DNA of 64,000 bases from Duodenibacillus sp. (lineage in GTDB: Bacteria; Pseudomonadota; Gammaproteobacteria; Burkholderiales; Burkholderiaceae_F): NCBI GenBank assembly GCA_017628205.1, contig JAGBZO010000033.1, forward strand, positions 53,390 to 117,389, read 5' to 3'. This document shows positions 17,065 through 26,625 of the stretch, in pieces (positions within the stretch are counted from its first letter, which is position 1; every line of letters starts with the position of its first letter). The notes under the pieces are model-generated. The model was not told the origin of the DNA and did not search any database. It saw nothing but the letters and a program-made list of their open reading frames with translations. The position numbers and the translations under genes are program-made.

Positions 17065-18657
17065 TCACTTCCTTATCACTACGATGCGATCGTTCCCGTA
17101 ATCGGGCAAGCGTCCTAAACGCTTCAAATGATCGCTAATCATATCTGTCTCGCTAACATCGCCGACGAGCACAGGGTCGAGACCGGCCAACGGCGCGAAT
17201 TCCCCTCGACCGCGTGCCATGTAGGTACTCACGACGATACGGTAAACGGACGATTCCTCGAGATCGGTCCAGCCGTTGGCATCATCGCCGATGTCGACGT
17301 CGACAATGCGTTGACCGGAACGTTGGGACAGGTCGACGCAATAACGCAGCCCCGCCGTTTGAACGAAGCGAGGAGAACGTCCCGCGGCTCCGTTTTCCAA
17401 CAACGTCCGAATCGCCTTGCCGGTCACCTCGAAGATAACGGGTTGATCGTCGTAGGGATACGATTGCATGACGTCACCCCGCGTTATCACACCCGTCGGC
17501 AAACGATAACGAACAGCGCCGCCGTTGATAAGCGCAACGGATGCACCGTGACGACGTCCGAATTCGGCATAGGCGTCGACCAATACGGCACCACTCGTAC
17601 AAACGGCCGTTCGACACGCCGTCGGATCTTCCGACTCGATCTTCGGATTTTCGGCCAAAGGCTCGGCCATGTGGCCCGTCACGAGAGGAAGGTAGTCTGT
17701 CAACACGTCGTCGATCTTCGGGTCGGACGGATAGTCGGGATGCAAATCGTGCAACCGTCCCGACCAATCCACCACACGACCTTGATCGTCAAACGTCACG
17801 TTCAAGTCTCCGAGCAGCCGCCCACCGAAAAACGCCGTGGCCACCAACGTTTTCTCGCCGTTCGGAGATTCGACGACGGTCGGATAGGGACCCGAGCGTT
17901 TCGGATGACTCGTCCCCAAGAGCGTATGCGAATGCCCTCCGATAATAACGTCGATACCACGAACGCGTCGAGCCAGCTCCAGGTCAAGCGCGTAACCGAT
18001 GTGGGTGATCGCAACGATTCGATCGACGCCTTGAGACGAAAGTTGCTTCACAGCCCGTTCGGCCGCTTCATAACGATCGAGAAAACGCGTCTGTTCACAC
18101 GCCGAACTATTGGCTCGTACGTTGTCGTTGACCAGACCGAAAAAGCCCACGCGAGCACCGTTGATCTCGACCACTCTAAGCGTGTCGTATCGCGCTCCGT
18201 GCAAAGGGCATTCCCGATCGGGCGCCACATTGGACATCAATAGTGGGGCCGGCGTCACCTCAAGGTACTCTCGCAACGCGGCGCACCCTAGATCGAACTC
18301 GTGATTACCCGCAGTGGCGGCGTCCCACGGCATGGCGACCGCAACGTCTTTGGCAAAAGCCGCTTTGGCCACACGGAAGTACAGAGAGCCCTGCCACAGA
18401 TCGCCCGCATCAACGGCATACGCGCCGGGATCTTTTTCCTTGATCGATCTGATCGCCCTGGCAATACGTCCATAGCCGCCGTAACACGCCTCGGGGCGAA
18501 TGCACGGACGCAACGATTCATCGCCGCCGGCCAAGGAGCCGTGCGTGTCGTTGGTATGCAAAATACGAACGCTGGATTCGGACGAAACGTGAGTAGCGCA
18601 ACCTTGCGTCAAACCGATGCAAACGGAAACGAGGGCGAGCAAAGCCAACCGAGGCAT
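17065..18657 (-). CDS. Lipoprotein 5'-nucleotidase / UshA-type metallophosphatase
   Basis: This 530-residue protein has a lipoprotein signal peptide with lipobox LTQGC (Cys20), so it should sit in the outer membrane facing the periplasm or the outside. The N-terminal calcineurin-like phosphatase domain has HTNDTHG, VDAGDLWQGS, AGNHEFDLG, THIGYALD and GGHSHTLLG, which cover all metal-ligand blocks. The C-terminal 5'-nucleotidase domain follows (about 350-520), with INGGAVRYRLP and GDVMQSYPYDD. It should release nucleosides and phosphate from nucleotides or UDP-sugars. With endA two bases downstream it makes a nucleic-acid scavenging pair. Confidence 0.92.
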   Translation of the reverse strand: MPRLALLALVSVCIGLTQGCATHVSSESSVRILHTNDTHGSLAGGDESLRPCIRPEACYGGYGRIARAIRSIKEKDPGAYAVDAGDLWQGSLYFRVAKAAFAKDVAVAMPWDAATAGNHEFDLGCAALREYLEVTPAPLLMSNVAPDRECPLHGARYDTLRVVEINGARVGFFGLVNDNVRANSSACEQTRFLDRYEAAERAVKQLSSQGVDRIVAITHIGYALDLELARRVRGIDVIIGGHSHTLLGTSHPKRSGPYPTVVESPNGEKTLVATAFFGGRLLGDLNVTFDDQGRVVDWSGRLHDLHPDYPSDPKIDDVLTDYLPLVTGHMAEPLAENPKIESEDPTACRTAVCTSGAVLVDAYAEFGRRHGASVALINGGAVRYRLPTGVITRGDVMQSYPYDDQPVIFEVTGKAIRTLLENGAAGRSPRFVQTAGLRYCVDLSQRSGQRIVDVDIGDDANGWTDLEESSVYRIVVSTYMARGRGEFAPLAGLDPVLVGDVSETDMISDHLKRLGRLPDYGNDRIVVIRK

Positions 18658-18668
18658 GGATGGAATCC

Positions 18669-18711
18669 CAAAAAAATTGTCCTCGACAGTCTATCAAACG
18701 ATGTCGAGGAC
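18669..18711 (-). terminator. Terminator of the rubrerythrin gene
   Basis: GTCCTCGACA (18679-18688) pairs with TGTCGAGGAC (18702-18711). The adjoining A-run (18670-18676) is the U-tract on the minus strand. It sits 12 bases upstream of the nucleotidase start, so the two genes are separately transcribed unless read-through occurs. Confidence 0.88.
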
Positions 18712-18751
18712 GTTGACGAACCGATCACGCCGAGCAATCGGAATCGATCGA

Positions 18752-19291
18752 TTAGAAGTTGGTCTGCTCGACCTGGAAATAGCCCTGAGGATGAGCGCAG
18801 ACGGGGCACAACTCCGGAGCCTTCTTGCCCATGACCAAATTGCCGCATTCGCGACACTGCCACATGACCACTTCGCTCTTTTCAAACACTTGCTGCATTT
18901 CGATGTTGTTGAGCAACTTCTTGAAACGCGCTTCGTGTGCCTTTTCGATCGCGCCGACGCCACGGAACTGAGCGGCCAATTCAACGAAACCTTCTTCTTC
19001 GGCATCGCGGGCGAACTGTTCGTACATGTCGGTCCATTCATAGTTTTCGCCGTTAGCGGCACTGGCCAAGTTTTCCGCCGTCGAACCGATGCCGCCCAGA
19101 TGACGGAACCAGAGCTTGGCGTGTTGCTTTTCGTTTTCCGCCGTTTCTTCAAAAATGGCGGCAATCTGAACGAAGCCTTCCTTACGGGCTACGCCGGCAA
19201 AATACGAGTACTTGTTACGTGCTTCGGACTCGCCTGCAAAGGCGGCCATCAAATTCTTTTCGGTTTTCGTTCCGGCAAAGCGATTGGACAT
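18752..19291 (-). CDS. Rubrerythrin
   Basis: This 179-residue non-haem iron protein reduces hydrogen peroxide in anaerobes and microaerophiles. The N-terminal four-helix diiron domain has [35 protein letters not shown] and [10 protein letters not shown]-type ligand helices. The C-terminal rubredoxin-like domain binds one iron through CRECG and CPVCAHP. ATG at 19291 is chosen because GAGGAGAAAAGA directly precedes it; the longer frame to 19372 has no support. Together with dps it points to peroxide defence in an oxygen-limited lifestyle. Confidence 0.95.
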   Translation of the reverse strand: MSNRFAGTKTEKNLMAAFAGESEARNKYSYFAGVARKEGFVQIAAIFEETAENEKQHAKLWFRHLGGIGSTAENLASAANGENYEWTDMYEQFARDAEEEGFVELAAQFRGVGAIEKAHEARFKKLLNNIEMQQVFEKSEVVMWQCRECGNLVMGKKAPELCPVCAHPQGYFQVEQTNF

Positions 19292-19416
19292 TCTTTTCTC
19301 CTCAAAACACGCGGGGGCGTTGTCAAAGTCATCCCAACCTAGTTTACACAAAGTTGCGCGGGCTTGTCTCAAACGAGGCTACTCTCTAAGTTATTGAAGG
19401 CTACAACATGTTTCGA

Positions 19417-19467
19417 CCTGTCTCCCGATCGACGACGGCGGCTTTTCGATTGTCTGTCGGAGACAGG
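19417..19467. repeat. Inverted repeat upstream of adk
   Basis: CCTGTCTCC (19417-19425) and GGAGACAGG (19459-19467) are perfect reverse complements separated by 33 bases, with partial further pairing inside. There is no T-run, so a regulator site or RNA structure is more likely than a terminator. Confidence 0.5.
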
Positions 19468-19519
19468 CTAGCAAACGCCCGTAAAACTTGATTAATTGAC
19501 GGATAATGCCAAGTGATGC

Positions 19520-19549
19520 TTGAAATCACCTCGCGACAATGAGTACAAT
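19520..19549 (+). promoter_or_regulatory. Sigma-70 promoter of adk
   Basis: TTGAAA (19520-19525), an 18-base spacer and TACAAT (19544-19549) match the vegetative consensus in five of six positions each. The predicted leader is about 57 bases. Confidence 0.65.
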
Positions 19550-19603
19550 CAAATTTATTTTCTGACGGTACCTTTTCGTGGTACAGCAAGTCAATTTATC
19601 TAG

Positions 19604-20266
<663 letters not shown>

Positions 20267-20286
20267 TTCAAGACGAAAATAGTTAC

Positions 20287-20325
20287 AAAAACGCGGTGAG
20301 ACGAATCCGTCACACCGCGTTTTTT
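20287..20325 (+). terminator. Terminator of adk
   Basis: ACGCGGTG (20291-20298) pairs with CACCGCGT (20313-20320) around a 14-base loop, with AAAA before it and TTTTT after it. Confidence 0.88.
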
Positions 20326-20394
20326 CGTTCTTTTGGACTGATCGGGTCGGTACAATGCTCACAACGATGAATTGACTCAGAGAGGATTGAAACG

Positions 20395-21846
20395 GTGTCT
20401 TTGCTGCAAGATTTACAGGAAGCCGTCGGTTCGGCGAACGTGCAAACCGATTCGCAAGCCTTGGCCCCTTTGCTCGTCGACAACCGCAATCGCTTTTTCG
20501 GTCAAGTTTTATGCGCCTGCTTCCCGGCCTCGACCGAGGAAGTCGCGCGCGTGATGGCGATTTGCCATCGTCACGCGGCACTTGTTTTCACGCAAGGCGG
20601 CAATACCGGCAACTGTGCCGCCGCCACGCCCGTCGTCTCCGAGGCAGATGCTCGACGTAGCGTCTTGATTTCATTGCGTCGCATGCGCTCGATCGAACGC
20701 GTCGACCCGTTAAACGACACGATGACCGTAGAGGCGGGCGCCATTTTGCAAGACGTACGCGACGCGGCCGAAGATCACGGTCGCTTGTTTCCGGTAAGCC
20801 TTGCCGCGCAAGGCTCCTGTACCATCGGGGGACTATTGTCCACGAATGCCGGCGGCGTGCATGTCGTTCGTTACGGCAACATGCGCGAACAATGCCTCGG
20901 TCTGGAAGTCGTCTTGTCCGACGGACGCGTGCTCGACATGCTGCGCGGCTTGCGCAAAGACAACACGGGGTACGATCTCAAACACCTTTTCATCGGTTCC
21001 GAAGGAACCCTCGGCGTCATTACCCGTGCTCAACTCAAACTGAGCCCCTTGCCCGTCGCCCGCAGCGTTTATGTCCTTGCGTTTTCCCGCTTGTCGGCGG
21101 CCGGCAACGTATTCAACGCACTGCACACCCTTTTCGGCCCCCAACTGAGCGCTTTCGAACTCATGCACGTTGACACGATCCGCATGGTCGCCCGGGAACT
21201 TCCTCAGATCCCTATCGGTTTTGATTTGAGTGCGCCGTGGTACGTTCTTGTCGAGTGCGAATACAACGACACGAGACAAGCCGAACGCTTGCAAAGCGCC
21301 GCCCTGTCCGTTCTCGAGAACCTGCTTGAAGACGGTACGCTTTCGGACGCGACGTTGGCTCAATCCGAAGCCCAATGCGAAGCGTTGTGGCGCGTGCGCG
21401 AATCGATTCCCAGCGCTCACAAGCACGCCGGCGGAAACGTCAAGCACGACATCAGCGTTCAGCGTAATGATTTGGCCGACTTTGTCGAAACAACCAACGC
21501 CCGACTGCAAAGCCGTTTCGACTGGATCGCGCCCAGCGTTTTCGGGCACTTCGGCGACGGCAATCTGCACTACAACATGGGCGTGCGCGAGGGGTTCGAT
21601 CGTCGCTTGTGTTTCGATCATGAAGAAGCCATCCACGCGATCGTTTACGACGCCGTCAAGCGCTTTAACGGATCGGTTGCCGCCGAACACGGCGTCGGCC
21701 GTCTCAAAACCCGATTGTTGAACGACGTCAAGTCGCCCGAAGAGTTGCACCTAATGCGCCTTGTCAAACGTGTTTTCGATCCGGACAACCGCCTCAATCC
21801 CGGAGCCGTCATCGACTTAAAGGAGTCCATTGCATGCGACGACTGA
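20395..21846 (+). CDS. FAD-binding oxidoreductase (GlcD / D-2-hydroxyacid dehydrogenase type)
   Basis: This 483-residue flavoprotein is of the VAO/GlcD family, which oxidises D-lactate, glycolate or D-2-hydroxyglutarate. The FAD-binding PCMH domain shows FTQGGNTGN, VEAGAILQDV, QGSCTIGGLLSTNAGG and KHLFIGSEGTLGVIT. The C-terminal cap has the metal-ligand motif VFGHFGDGNLHYNM and the family-ending AAEHGVGRLK plus FDPDNRLNPGAVI. No iron-sulfur domain is fused. The GTG start at 20395 has AGAGGA about nine bases upstream. The end overlaps the next gene by 13 bases, so it heads a three-gene unit with two lipoprotein genes. The substrate is not determinable here. Confidence 0.88.
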   Translation: MSLLQDLQEAVGSANVQTDSQALAPLLVDNRNRFFGQVLCACFPASTEEVARVMAICHRHAALVFTQGGNTGNCAAATPVVSEADARRSVLISLRRMRSIERVDPLNDTMTVEAGAILQDVRDAAEDHGRLFPVSLAAQGSCTIGGLLSTNAGGVHVVRYGNMREQCLGLEVVLSDGRVLDMLRGLRKDNTGYDLKHLFIGSEGTLGVITRAQLKLSPLPVARSVYVLAFSRLSAAGNVFNALHTLFGPQLSAFELMHVDTIRMVARELPQIPIGFDLSAPWYVLVECEYNDTRQAERLQSAALSVLENLLEDGTLSDATLAQSEAQCEALWRVRESIPSAHKHAGGNVKHDISVQRNDLADFVETTNARLQSRFDWIAPSVFGHFGDGNLHYNMGVREGFDRRLCFDHEEAIHAIVYDAVKRFNGSVAAEHGVGRLKTRLLNDVKSPEELHLMRLVKRVFDPDNRLNPGAVIDLKESIACDD

Positions 21847-23003
21847 TTGTGTGCGCCGCCGCTTTGCTGGCCGGTTGCGCGTCTGCGCCTCCCGTCTTTC
21901 ATCAGCCCAAGGCCCATCATTCCGAATTCAAAGACACGGACTGGTCGCCCGAAGAACACGCTCGCACACCCCTGAACCTGCCTGCCTTGCCGACGAACGT
22001 CGTCGATATCCTGATGAGCGGCATCTACGCCTTTGATGGAACGACCCAGATTCTGTTCAAAGCCCACGGCGACCCCGCGACCGGTCAGCTTCTCGGCGCT
22101 CATCGATCCGTCACGAAAGGGGCCGCGGCCGTCACTTGGAATACGGGAAACGACGTCGTCTATCGCAATGGCAAACCCGTATCGGCTCACGGTCAAGTGG
22201 AAGTTCGATTGCTCGACGACAGGCAAGTACGGATGCGCTCGCTCGAAGCCCCCGATTACACCGTGATCGTGGGCGTCGAATCGTTCGACATCGGCGGACG
22301 CCCCGTGCGACAGTTGCTGCGCGACTACAACAACCAACCGACCGACTTGGCGTGGTACGTCGATCCGGAAGAGCGTTTTCAGTACGGGGCCAGAGCCTAC
22401 CGTTTGACCTATCGGTTGACCAAGGACGAAGTGAGTGCGCCCTTTAAAACCGCCTTTACCGGCAGTAACTCGTTGGCCGAGTTCATGCGCTCGTTTTCCG
22501 CCAAAGCCCCTTATTGCCTGCCTTACGTCAACGTCATTGGATCGCACCCCGTGGCTTTGGCCTTCGATCGTCCCGGCTCCCCGAAGTCCACTCGCGGTAC
22601 GGTACGGTTTCGCTCTGTCGACTCCAAAGAACTTTTTTGCGCTCCCGTTGAAAACGATGTCGCACGCAAAGGAACGTGGCGGATCACGCGCGTCAACGGC
22701 ACCCGTACGCTCGTCGTTACGCCTCCGGCCTCCGTCGCCTCAACCGACCTCGGCGTTCAGCCAGTCAATGGCAAAGCGCTCGGCATCGGTTTTGCCGAAG
22801 TCCGTCCCGAGGGAGCTTCACGCACGCAAGTCCTGCCCGTACGCATCGTGAAGAAAAACAAACCGATCGTCGATTTTCGTCTGCGCTTTAACGCCACGGC
22901 CGCCCATAGTTTGCGATCGGCCCTGTCCAAAGCCCAAGAGGCCAAACGACACCACGAACAACAGATTCAACAGACCCCTACCAAGGATACCCGGAAGCAA
23001 TGA
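21834..23003 (+). CDS. Lipoprotein of unknown function
   Basis: This 389-residue protein has a short lipoprotein signal (MRRLIVCAAALLAGC, Cys15), followed by Ala and Ser, so sorting to the outer membrane is likely. I recognise no domain. The body is rich in short beta-like segments, such as VKVRLLDDRQVRMRSLEAPDY-type stretches and VRFRSVDSKELFCAPVEND. It ends in a charged, glutamine-rich helix (LSKAQEAKRHHEQQIQQ). Two or three cysteines in the mature part could form a disulphide. It overlaps the dehydrogenase gene by 13 bases and the creA gene by 4, so the three are translated together. Confidence 0.7.
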   Translation: MRRLIVCAAALLAGCASAPPVFHQPKAHHSEFKDTDWSPEEHARTPLNLPALPTNVVDILMSGIYAFDGTTQILFKAHGDPATGQLLGAHRSVTKGAAAVTWNTGNDVVYRNGKPVSAHGQVEVRLLDDRQVRMRSLEAPDYTVIVGVESFDIGGRPVRQLLRDYNNQPTDLAWYVDPEERFQYGARAYRLTYRLTKDEVSAPFKTAFTGSNSLAEFMRSFSAKAPYCLPYVNVIGSHPVALAFDRPGSPKSTRGTVRFRSVDSKELFCAPVENDVARKGTWRITRVNGTRTLVVTPPASVASTDLGVQPVNGKALGIGFAEVRPEGASRTQVLPVRIVKKNKPIVDFRLRFNATAAHSLRSALSKAQEAKRHHEQQIQQTPTKDTRKQ

Positions 23004-23482
23004 AACCGCTCGCCTTGTTCCTCTTATCGCTGCCTTTGGCCCTGACCGGTTGTTCCAATGAAGACGTCGCCGACGTCTCGTTAGGACTGTTTACGTTCAA
23101 AGACATCAAAGTAAACCATTTCGTCGACCCCAAAGTTCCCGGCGTGACCTGCCACGTGGCCAGTATCGAAGCCAATTTATCCTTAAGCGACCCGTCGAAC
23201 AGCTCCGTCTCCTGTCGTCAAACGGGTCCTATCACGCCCGAGATGTTGGCCGTCATCGACAAATCCAAACAAGGCGAAGTCGTTTTCAAACGTAGCAAGA
23301 GCATCTTCTTTAAAACCATGAAGATTCGTCGCATCTACGACGCCCAATCGCAGACGCTCTTGTACGTGTCCTATTCGACCAAGGAAACGACGGGCAGCAT
23401 GCATCATTCGCTATCGACCGTTCCGCTTTGGGGAACTCAGGCCTACGTCAAACAGCCGCCTGCCGTACCGACAGCCGAATAA
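23000..23482 (+). CDS. creA: CreA family lipoprotein
   Basis: This 160-residue protein matches CreA along its length. It has KDIKVNHFVDPKVPGVTCHVAS, SVSCRQTGPI, GEVVFKRSKSIFFKTMKIRRIYDAQ and LLYVSYSTKETTGSMHHSLSTVPLWG. Unlike E. coli CreA, which has a plain signal peptide, this one has a lipobox (LALTGC, Cys18), so it is probably membrane-anchored. CreA is a periplasmic protein of unknown function. The start overlaps the previous stop in an ATGA arrangement. Confidence 0.88.
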   Translation: MKPLALFLLSLPLALTGCSNEDVADVSLGLFTFKDIKVNHFVDPKVPGVTCHVASIEANLSLSDPSNSSVSCRQTGPITPEMLAVIDKSKQGEVVFKRSKSIFFKTMKIRRIYDAQSQTLLYVSYSTKETTGSMHHSLSTVPLWGTQAYVKQPPAVPTAE

Positions 23483-23572
23483 GGCGGTTCTACGCTCGAC
23501 ACTTTTCGGCCTGTCCAATCCGTATGAACGCCATGGAGCGAGACGACTCCGGCAATCCACGGTAACAATGTC

Positions 23573-23604
23573 TCGATCGGGTTTCCCACCCGATCGACTA
23601 CAAT
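23573..23604 (+). promoter_or_regulatory. Dyad overlapping the probable folD promoter
   Basis: TCGATCGGGT (23573-23582) and ACCCGATCGA (23588-23597) form a perfect ten-base dyad with a five-base centre. TACAAT (23599-23604), a good -10 box, follows directly, so the dyad covers the -35 and spacer region. It has no T-run. It could be a repressor operator or an mRNA hairpin of the upstream unit. Confidence 0.45.
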
Positions 23605-23637
23605 GCTAGCTTCTTTGAATAGATTGGGACTCGAGCA

Positions 23638-24492
23638 ATGACCGCGAAACTGATTAACGGCAAAGACCTTGCCGCATCCATCCGCCGCCAACTTGCCCAA
23701 CGCGTGCAAGCCTTGGTTGACAGAGGGCACCGCCCCGGCTTGGCCGTCGTCCTGGTGGGCGAAGATCCCGCCAGTCAGGTCTACGTCCGCAACAAAATCA
23801 AAGCCTGTTCCGACACCGGCATTACCAGTATCGAACACCGTTTGCCGGCCGATACAAGCCAAGAGGCTTTGCTTGAATTGATCGCCCGCCTGAACGACGA
23901 CGAGACCGTGGACGGCATCTTGGTGCAGCTTCCCGTCCCCGACCACATCAATCCCGAACGCATTATCGAGGCCATCGATCCGCTCAAAGACGTCGACGGC
24001 TTTCATCCAAACAACATCGGCAACCTCGTCATCGGTCGAGAAGGCTTTTTGCCCTGCACGCCCTACGGCGTGATGAAGATGATCGAGTCGACCGGTTACG
24101 ACCTGACCGGCAAACACGCCGTGATCGTCGGTCGCAGCAATATCGTCGGCAAACCGCAAACGCTGATGCTGCTGGCCAAAAACGCCACCGTGACGGTTGT
24201 TCACAGCCGTACGCGCGATTTGGCCGCCATGACGCGTCAGGCGGACGTTCTCGTTGCAGCCGTCGGCAAAGCCAAACTGATCGGCGCCGATATGGTCAAA
24301 CCCGGCGCCATGGTTCTCGACGTGGGTATCAACCGTGACGAAAACGGCGCGTTGTGCGGTGACGTCGATACCGAGGCCGTCTCCCGCGTGGCCGGTTGGA
24401 TCTCTCCCGTTCCCGGCGGCGTCGGTCCCATGACCATCGCCATGCTCCTTACAAATACCGTCGAGGCGGTCGAACGCCGTCTCCTGAAATAA
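23638..24492 (+). CDS. folD: Bifunctional methylenetetrahydrofolate dehydrogenase/cyclohydrolase FolD
   Basis: This 284-residue cytoplasmic enzyme interconverts 5,10-methylene-, methenyl- and 10-formyl-tetrahydrofolate with NADP. Signatures are [23 protein letters not shown] (catalytic lysine in the YVxxK motif), the QLPVP block, GRSNIVGKP for NADP, and [13 protein letters not shown] near the C-terminus. It lies 9 bases before the oligopeptidase gene, a pairing seen in other Burkholderiales, so the two are probably cotranscribed. Confidence 0.97.
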   Translation: MTAKLINGKDLAASIRRQLAQRVQALVDRGHRPGLAVVLVGEDPASQVYVRNKIKACSDTGITSIEHRLPADTSQEALLELIARLNDDETVDGILVQLPVPDHINPERIIEAIDPLKDVDGFHPNNIGNLVIGREGFLPCTPYGVMKMIESTGYDLTGKHAVIVGRSNIVGKPQTLMLLAKNATVTVVHSRTRDLAAMTRQADVLVAAVGKAKLIGADMVKPGAMVLDVGINRDENGALCGDVDTEAVSRVAGWISPVPGGVGPMTIAMLLTNTVEAVERRLLK

Positions 24493-24501
24493 AGCAACGT
24501 T

Positions 24502-26550
24502 ATGTCCATGCAACAGAATCCTTTACTTGATCAACCGCATCTTCTGTCTTTCGATCGTATCGAACCGGCACACATCACGCCGGCCGTCGAAGTCCTGCTC
24601 GAACAAGCCAAGCAGGCGTTGAAAGCGGCCACGCTTGAGGAAATGCCCGCCGATTGGGATCACGTCGTCGAGCCGCTCGAGCGAGCCGTCGGCCGTCTCG
24701 GTCGAGCTTGGGGCGCGGTCGGTCATCTCACGGGCGTCATGGATTCGCCCGAACTGCGTGAAGCCTACAACGCCAATTTGCCCATCGTCACCCAGTTCTA
24801 CATCGAACTGAGTCAGAACGAGGCGCTCTTTGCCAAATACAAAGCGATCGAAGCCGATCCGGCGTTCGAAACGCTCGACGCTGTCAAGCAACGCGTGATT
24901 CGTCATGAAATTCGCGACTTCCGTTTGTCCGGCGCCGACCTGCCCGAAGAGAAGAAAGCCCGCATCAAAACCTTGGGCGAACGCTCCGCCGCCTTGTCGC
25001 AAAAATTCAGCGAAAACCTCTTGGACGCCACCAATGCGTTTTCTCTCGACATTGAGGACGAATCCCGTTTGGACGGCATCCCCGAGGACGTTCGCCAACT
25101 CTACGCTGCTCAAGCACAGGCGGCCGACGTTTCCGGTTGGCGCATCACGTTGCAGTATCCGAGCTACATCCCCGTCATGCAGTATGCGAACGATCGCGGC
25201 TTGCGTGAAGAGCTTTACCGTGCTTTCGTCACCCGCGCGTCCGAATTCGGCCCCGCCGAACGCGACAACACCCCGTTGATTGACGAAACGCTTGCCATCC
25301 GCGACGAAATGGCCGGTCTGCTCGGTTTTGACAATTACGCCGAAGTGTCCTTGGCCACGAAGATGGCCGAAAGCCCCGCCACCGTCATCGCTTTCTTGCG
25401 TGATTTGGCAACACGCTCCAAGCCGTGGGCCAAGAAAGATCAAGCCGAACTTGCCGAATTTGCTCGTACCGAACTCGGCATCGACGAACTCAAGCCATGG
25501 GATCAGGCCTGGGCAAGCGAAAAACTTCGTCAAGCGCGTTACAGCTACTCGGACCAGGAAGTCAAGCAATACTTCGCCTTGCCCGCTGTTTTTGACGGCA
25601 TGTTCAAACTCGTCGAAAACATGTTTGACATCAGCATCACTCCCGATACGGCTCCCGTTTGGCATCCCGACGTACGCTTTTTCAAAATCTGCGATGCTCA
25701 GGGCCGCCTCATCGCTCAGTTCTACACGGACCTCTATGCCCGTCAGAGCAAACGCGGCGGTGCGTGGATGGACAGCGATCAAACCCGCAGCTTCAATCCC
25801 GATGGATCGGAACGCACGCCGACGGCCTATTTGGTTTGCAACTTCACCCAACCGGTCGGCGACAAGCCCTCTTTGTTGACGCACGACGATGTCACAACGC
25901 TCTTTCACGAGTTTGGACACGGCCTGCACCACATGCTCAGCCGCATCACGGTCAGTCAGCTCTCGGGCATCAACGGCGTCGAGTGGGATGCGGTCGAGTT
26001 GCCCAGCCAGTTTATGGAAAACTGGGCCTGGCAGTACGAGATCATCCGTACCATCAGCCGTCATGCCGAAACCGGCGAAGTTCTGCCCCAATCGCTCTTT
26101 GACAAGATGTACGCGGCCAAGAACTTCCAGTCGGGGCTCTTTAGCGTTCGTCAACTCGAGTTTGCTCTCTTTGACATGCTGATTCACAGCACGTATCGCG
26201 ACGGCGGCAAGGACTTCATGGCCGTTTTGCGCGACGTTCGACACGAAGTGGCCGTTGTTCCCACGGTCGAGTACAACCGCTTCGCCCAAAGCTTCGGACA
26301 TATTTTCGCCGGCGGTTATGCGGCCGGCTACTACAGCTACAAGTGGGCCGAAGTCTTGTCCGCTGACGTATTCGCCGCTTTCGAAGAAGAAGGCATGTTC
26401 AATCCCGACGTCGGTCGTCGTTGGCTCGATTGCATTCTGTCCATGGGCGGCAGTCGCGATGCTATGGACAACTTCAAGGCCTTCCGCGGTCGCGAACCGA
26501 AGATAGACGCCTTGTTGCGCCACACCGGCATGCAAGGCGATCCGGCCTGA
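24502..26550 (+). CDS. prlC: Oligopeptidase A (M3 metallopeptidase)
   Basis: This 682-residue cytoplasmic zinc peptidase degrades short peptides, including released signal peptides. The zinc motif HEFGHGLHHML is present, with the downstream glutamate ligand region GVEWDAVELPSQFMENW. The C-terminal GGYAAGYYSYKWAEVLSADVF segment is typical of M3A enzymes such as OpdA and Dcp. The length equals the E. coli protein within a few residues. It starts 9 bases after folD. Confidence 0.95.
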   Translation: MSMQQNPLLDQPHLLSFDRIEPAHITPAVEVLLEQAKQALKAATLEEMPADWDHVVEPLERAVGRLGRAWGAVGHLTGVMDSPELREAYNANLPIVTQFYIELSQNEALFAKYKAIEADPAFETLDAVKQRVIRHEIRDFRLSGADLPEEKKARIKTLGERSAALSQKFSENLLDATNAFSLDIEDESRLDGIPEDVRQLYAAQAQAADVSGWRITLQYPSYIPVMQYANDRGLREELYRAFVTRASEFGPAERDNTPLIDETLAIRDEMAGLLGFDNYAEVSLATKMAESPATVIAFLRDLATRSKPWAKKDQAELAEFARTELGIDELKPWDQAWASEKLRQARYSYSDQEVKQYFALPAVFDGMFKLVENMFDISITPDTAPVWHPDVRFFKICDAQGRLIAQFYTDLYARQSKRGGAWMDSDQTRSFNPDGSERTPTAYLVCNFTQPVGDKPSLLTHDDVTTLFHEFGHGLHHMLSRITVSQLSGINGVEWDAVELPSQFMENWAWQYEIIRTISRHAETGEVLPQSLFDKMYAAKNFQSGLFSVRQLEFALFDMLIHSTYRDGGKDFMAVLRDVRHEVAVVPTVEYNRFAQSFGHIFAGGYAAGYYSYKWAEVLSADVFAAFEEEGMFNPDVGRRWLDCILSMGGSRDAMDNFKAFRGREPKIDALLRHTGMQGDPA

Positions 26551-26568
26551 TCGATGCGACGCTGACAC

Positions 26569-26603
26569 AAAAAAAGCCAGTTCTGTCACGAACTGGCTTT
26601 TTT
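26569..26603. terminator. Bidirectional terminator between prlC and the M20 gene
   Basis: GCCAGTTC (26576-26583) pairs with GAACTGGC (26590-26597) around a six-base loop. It has seven A residues on the left and six T residues on the right, so it serves both converging genes. Confidence 0.92.
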
Positions 26604-26625
26604 CTATGGTGTCGAACCCGAGATC

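Noticed and set aside
19401-19589. 62-codon minus-strand frame in the adk upstream region
   Set aside because: It covers the inverted repeat and the adk promoter, has no ribosome-binding site and resembles no known protein.
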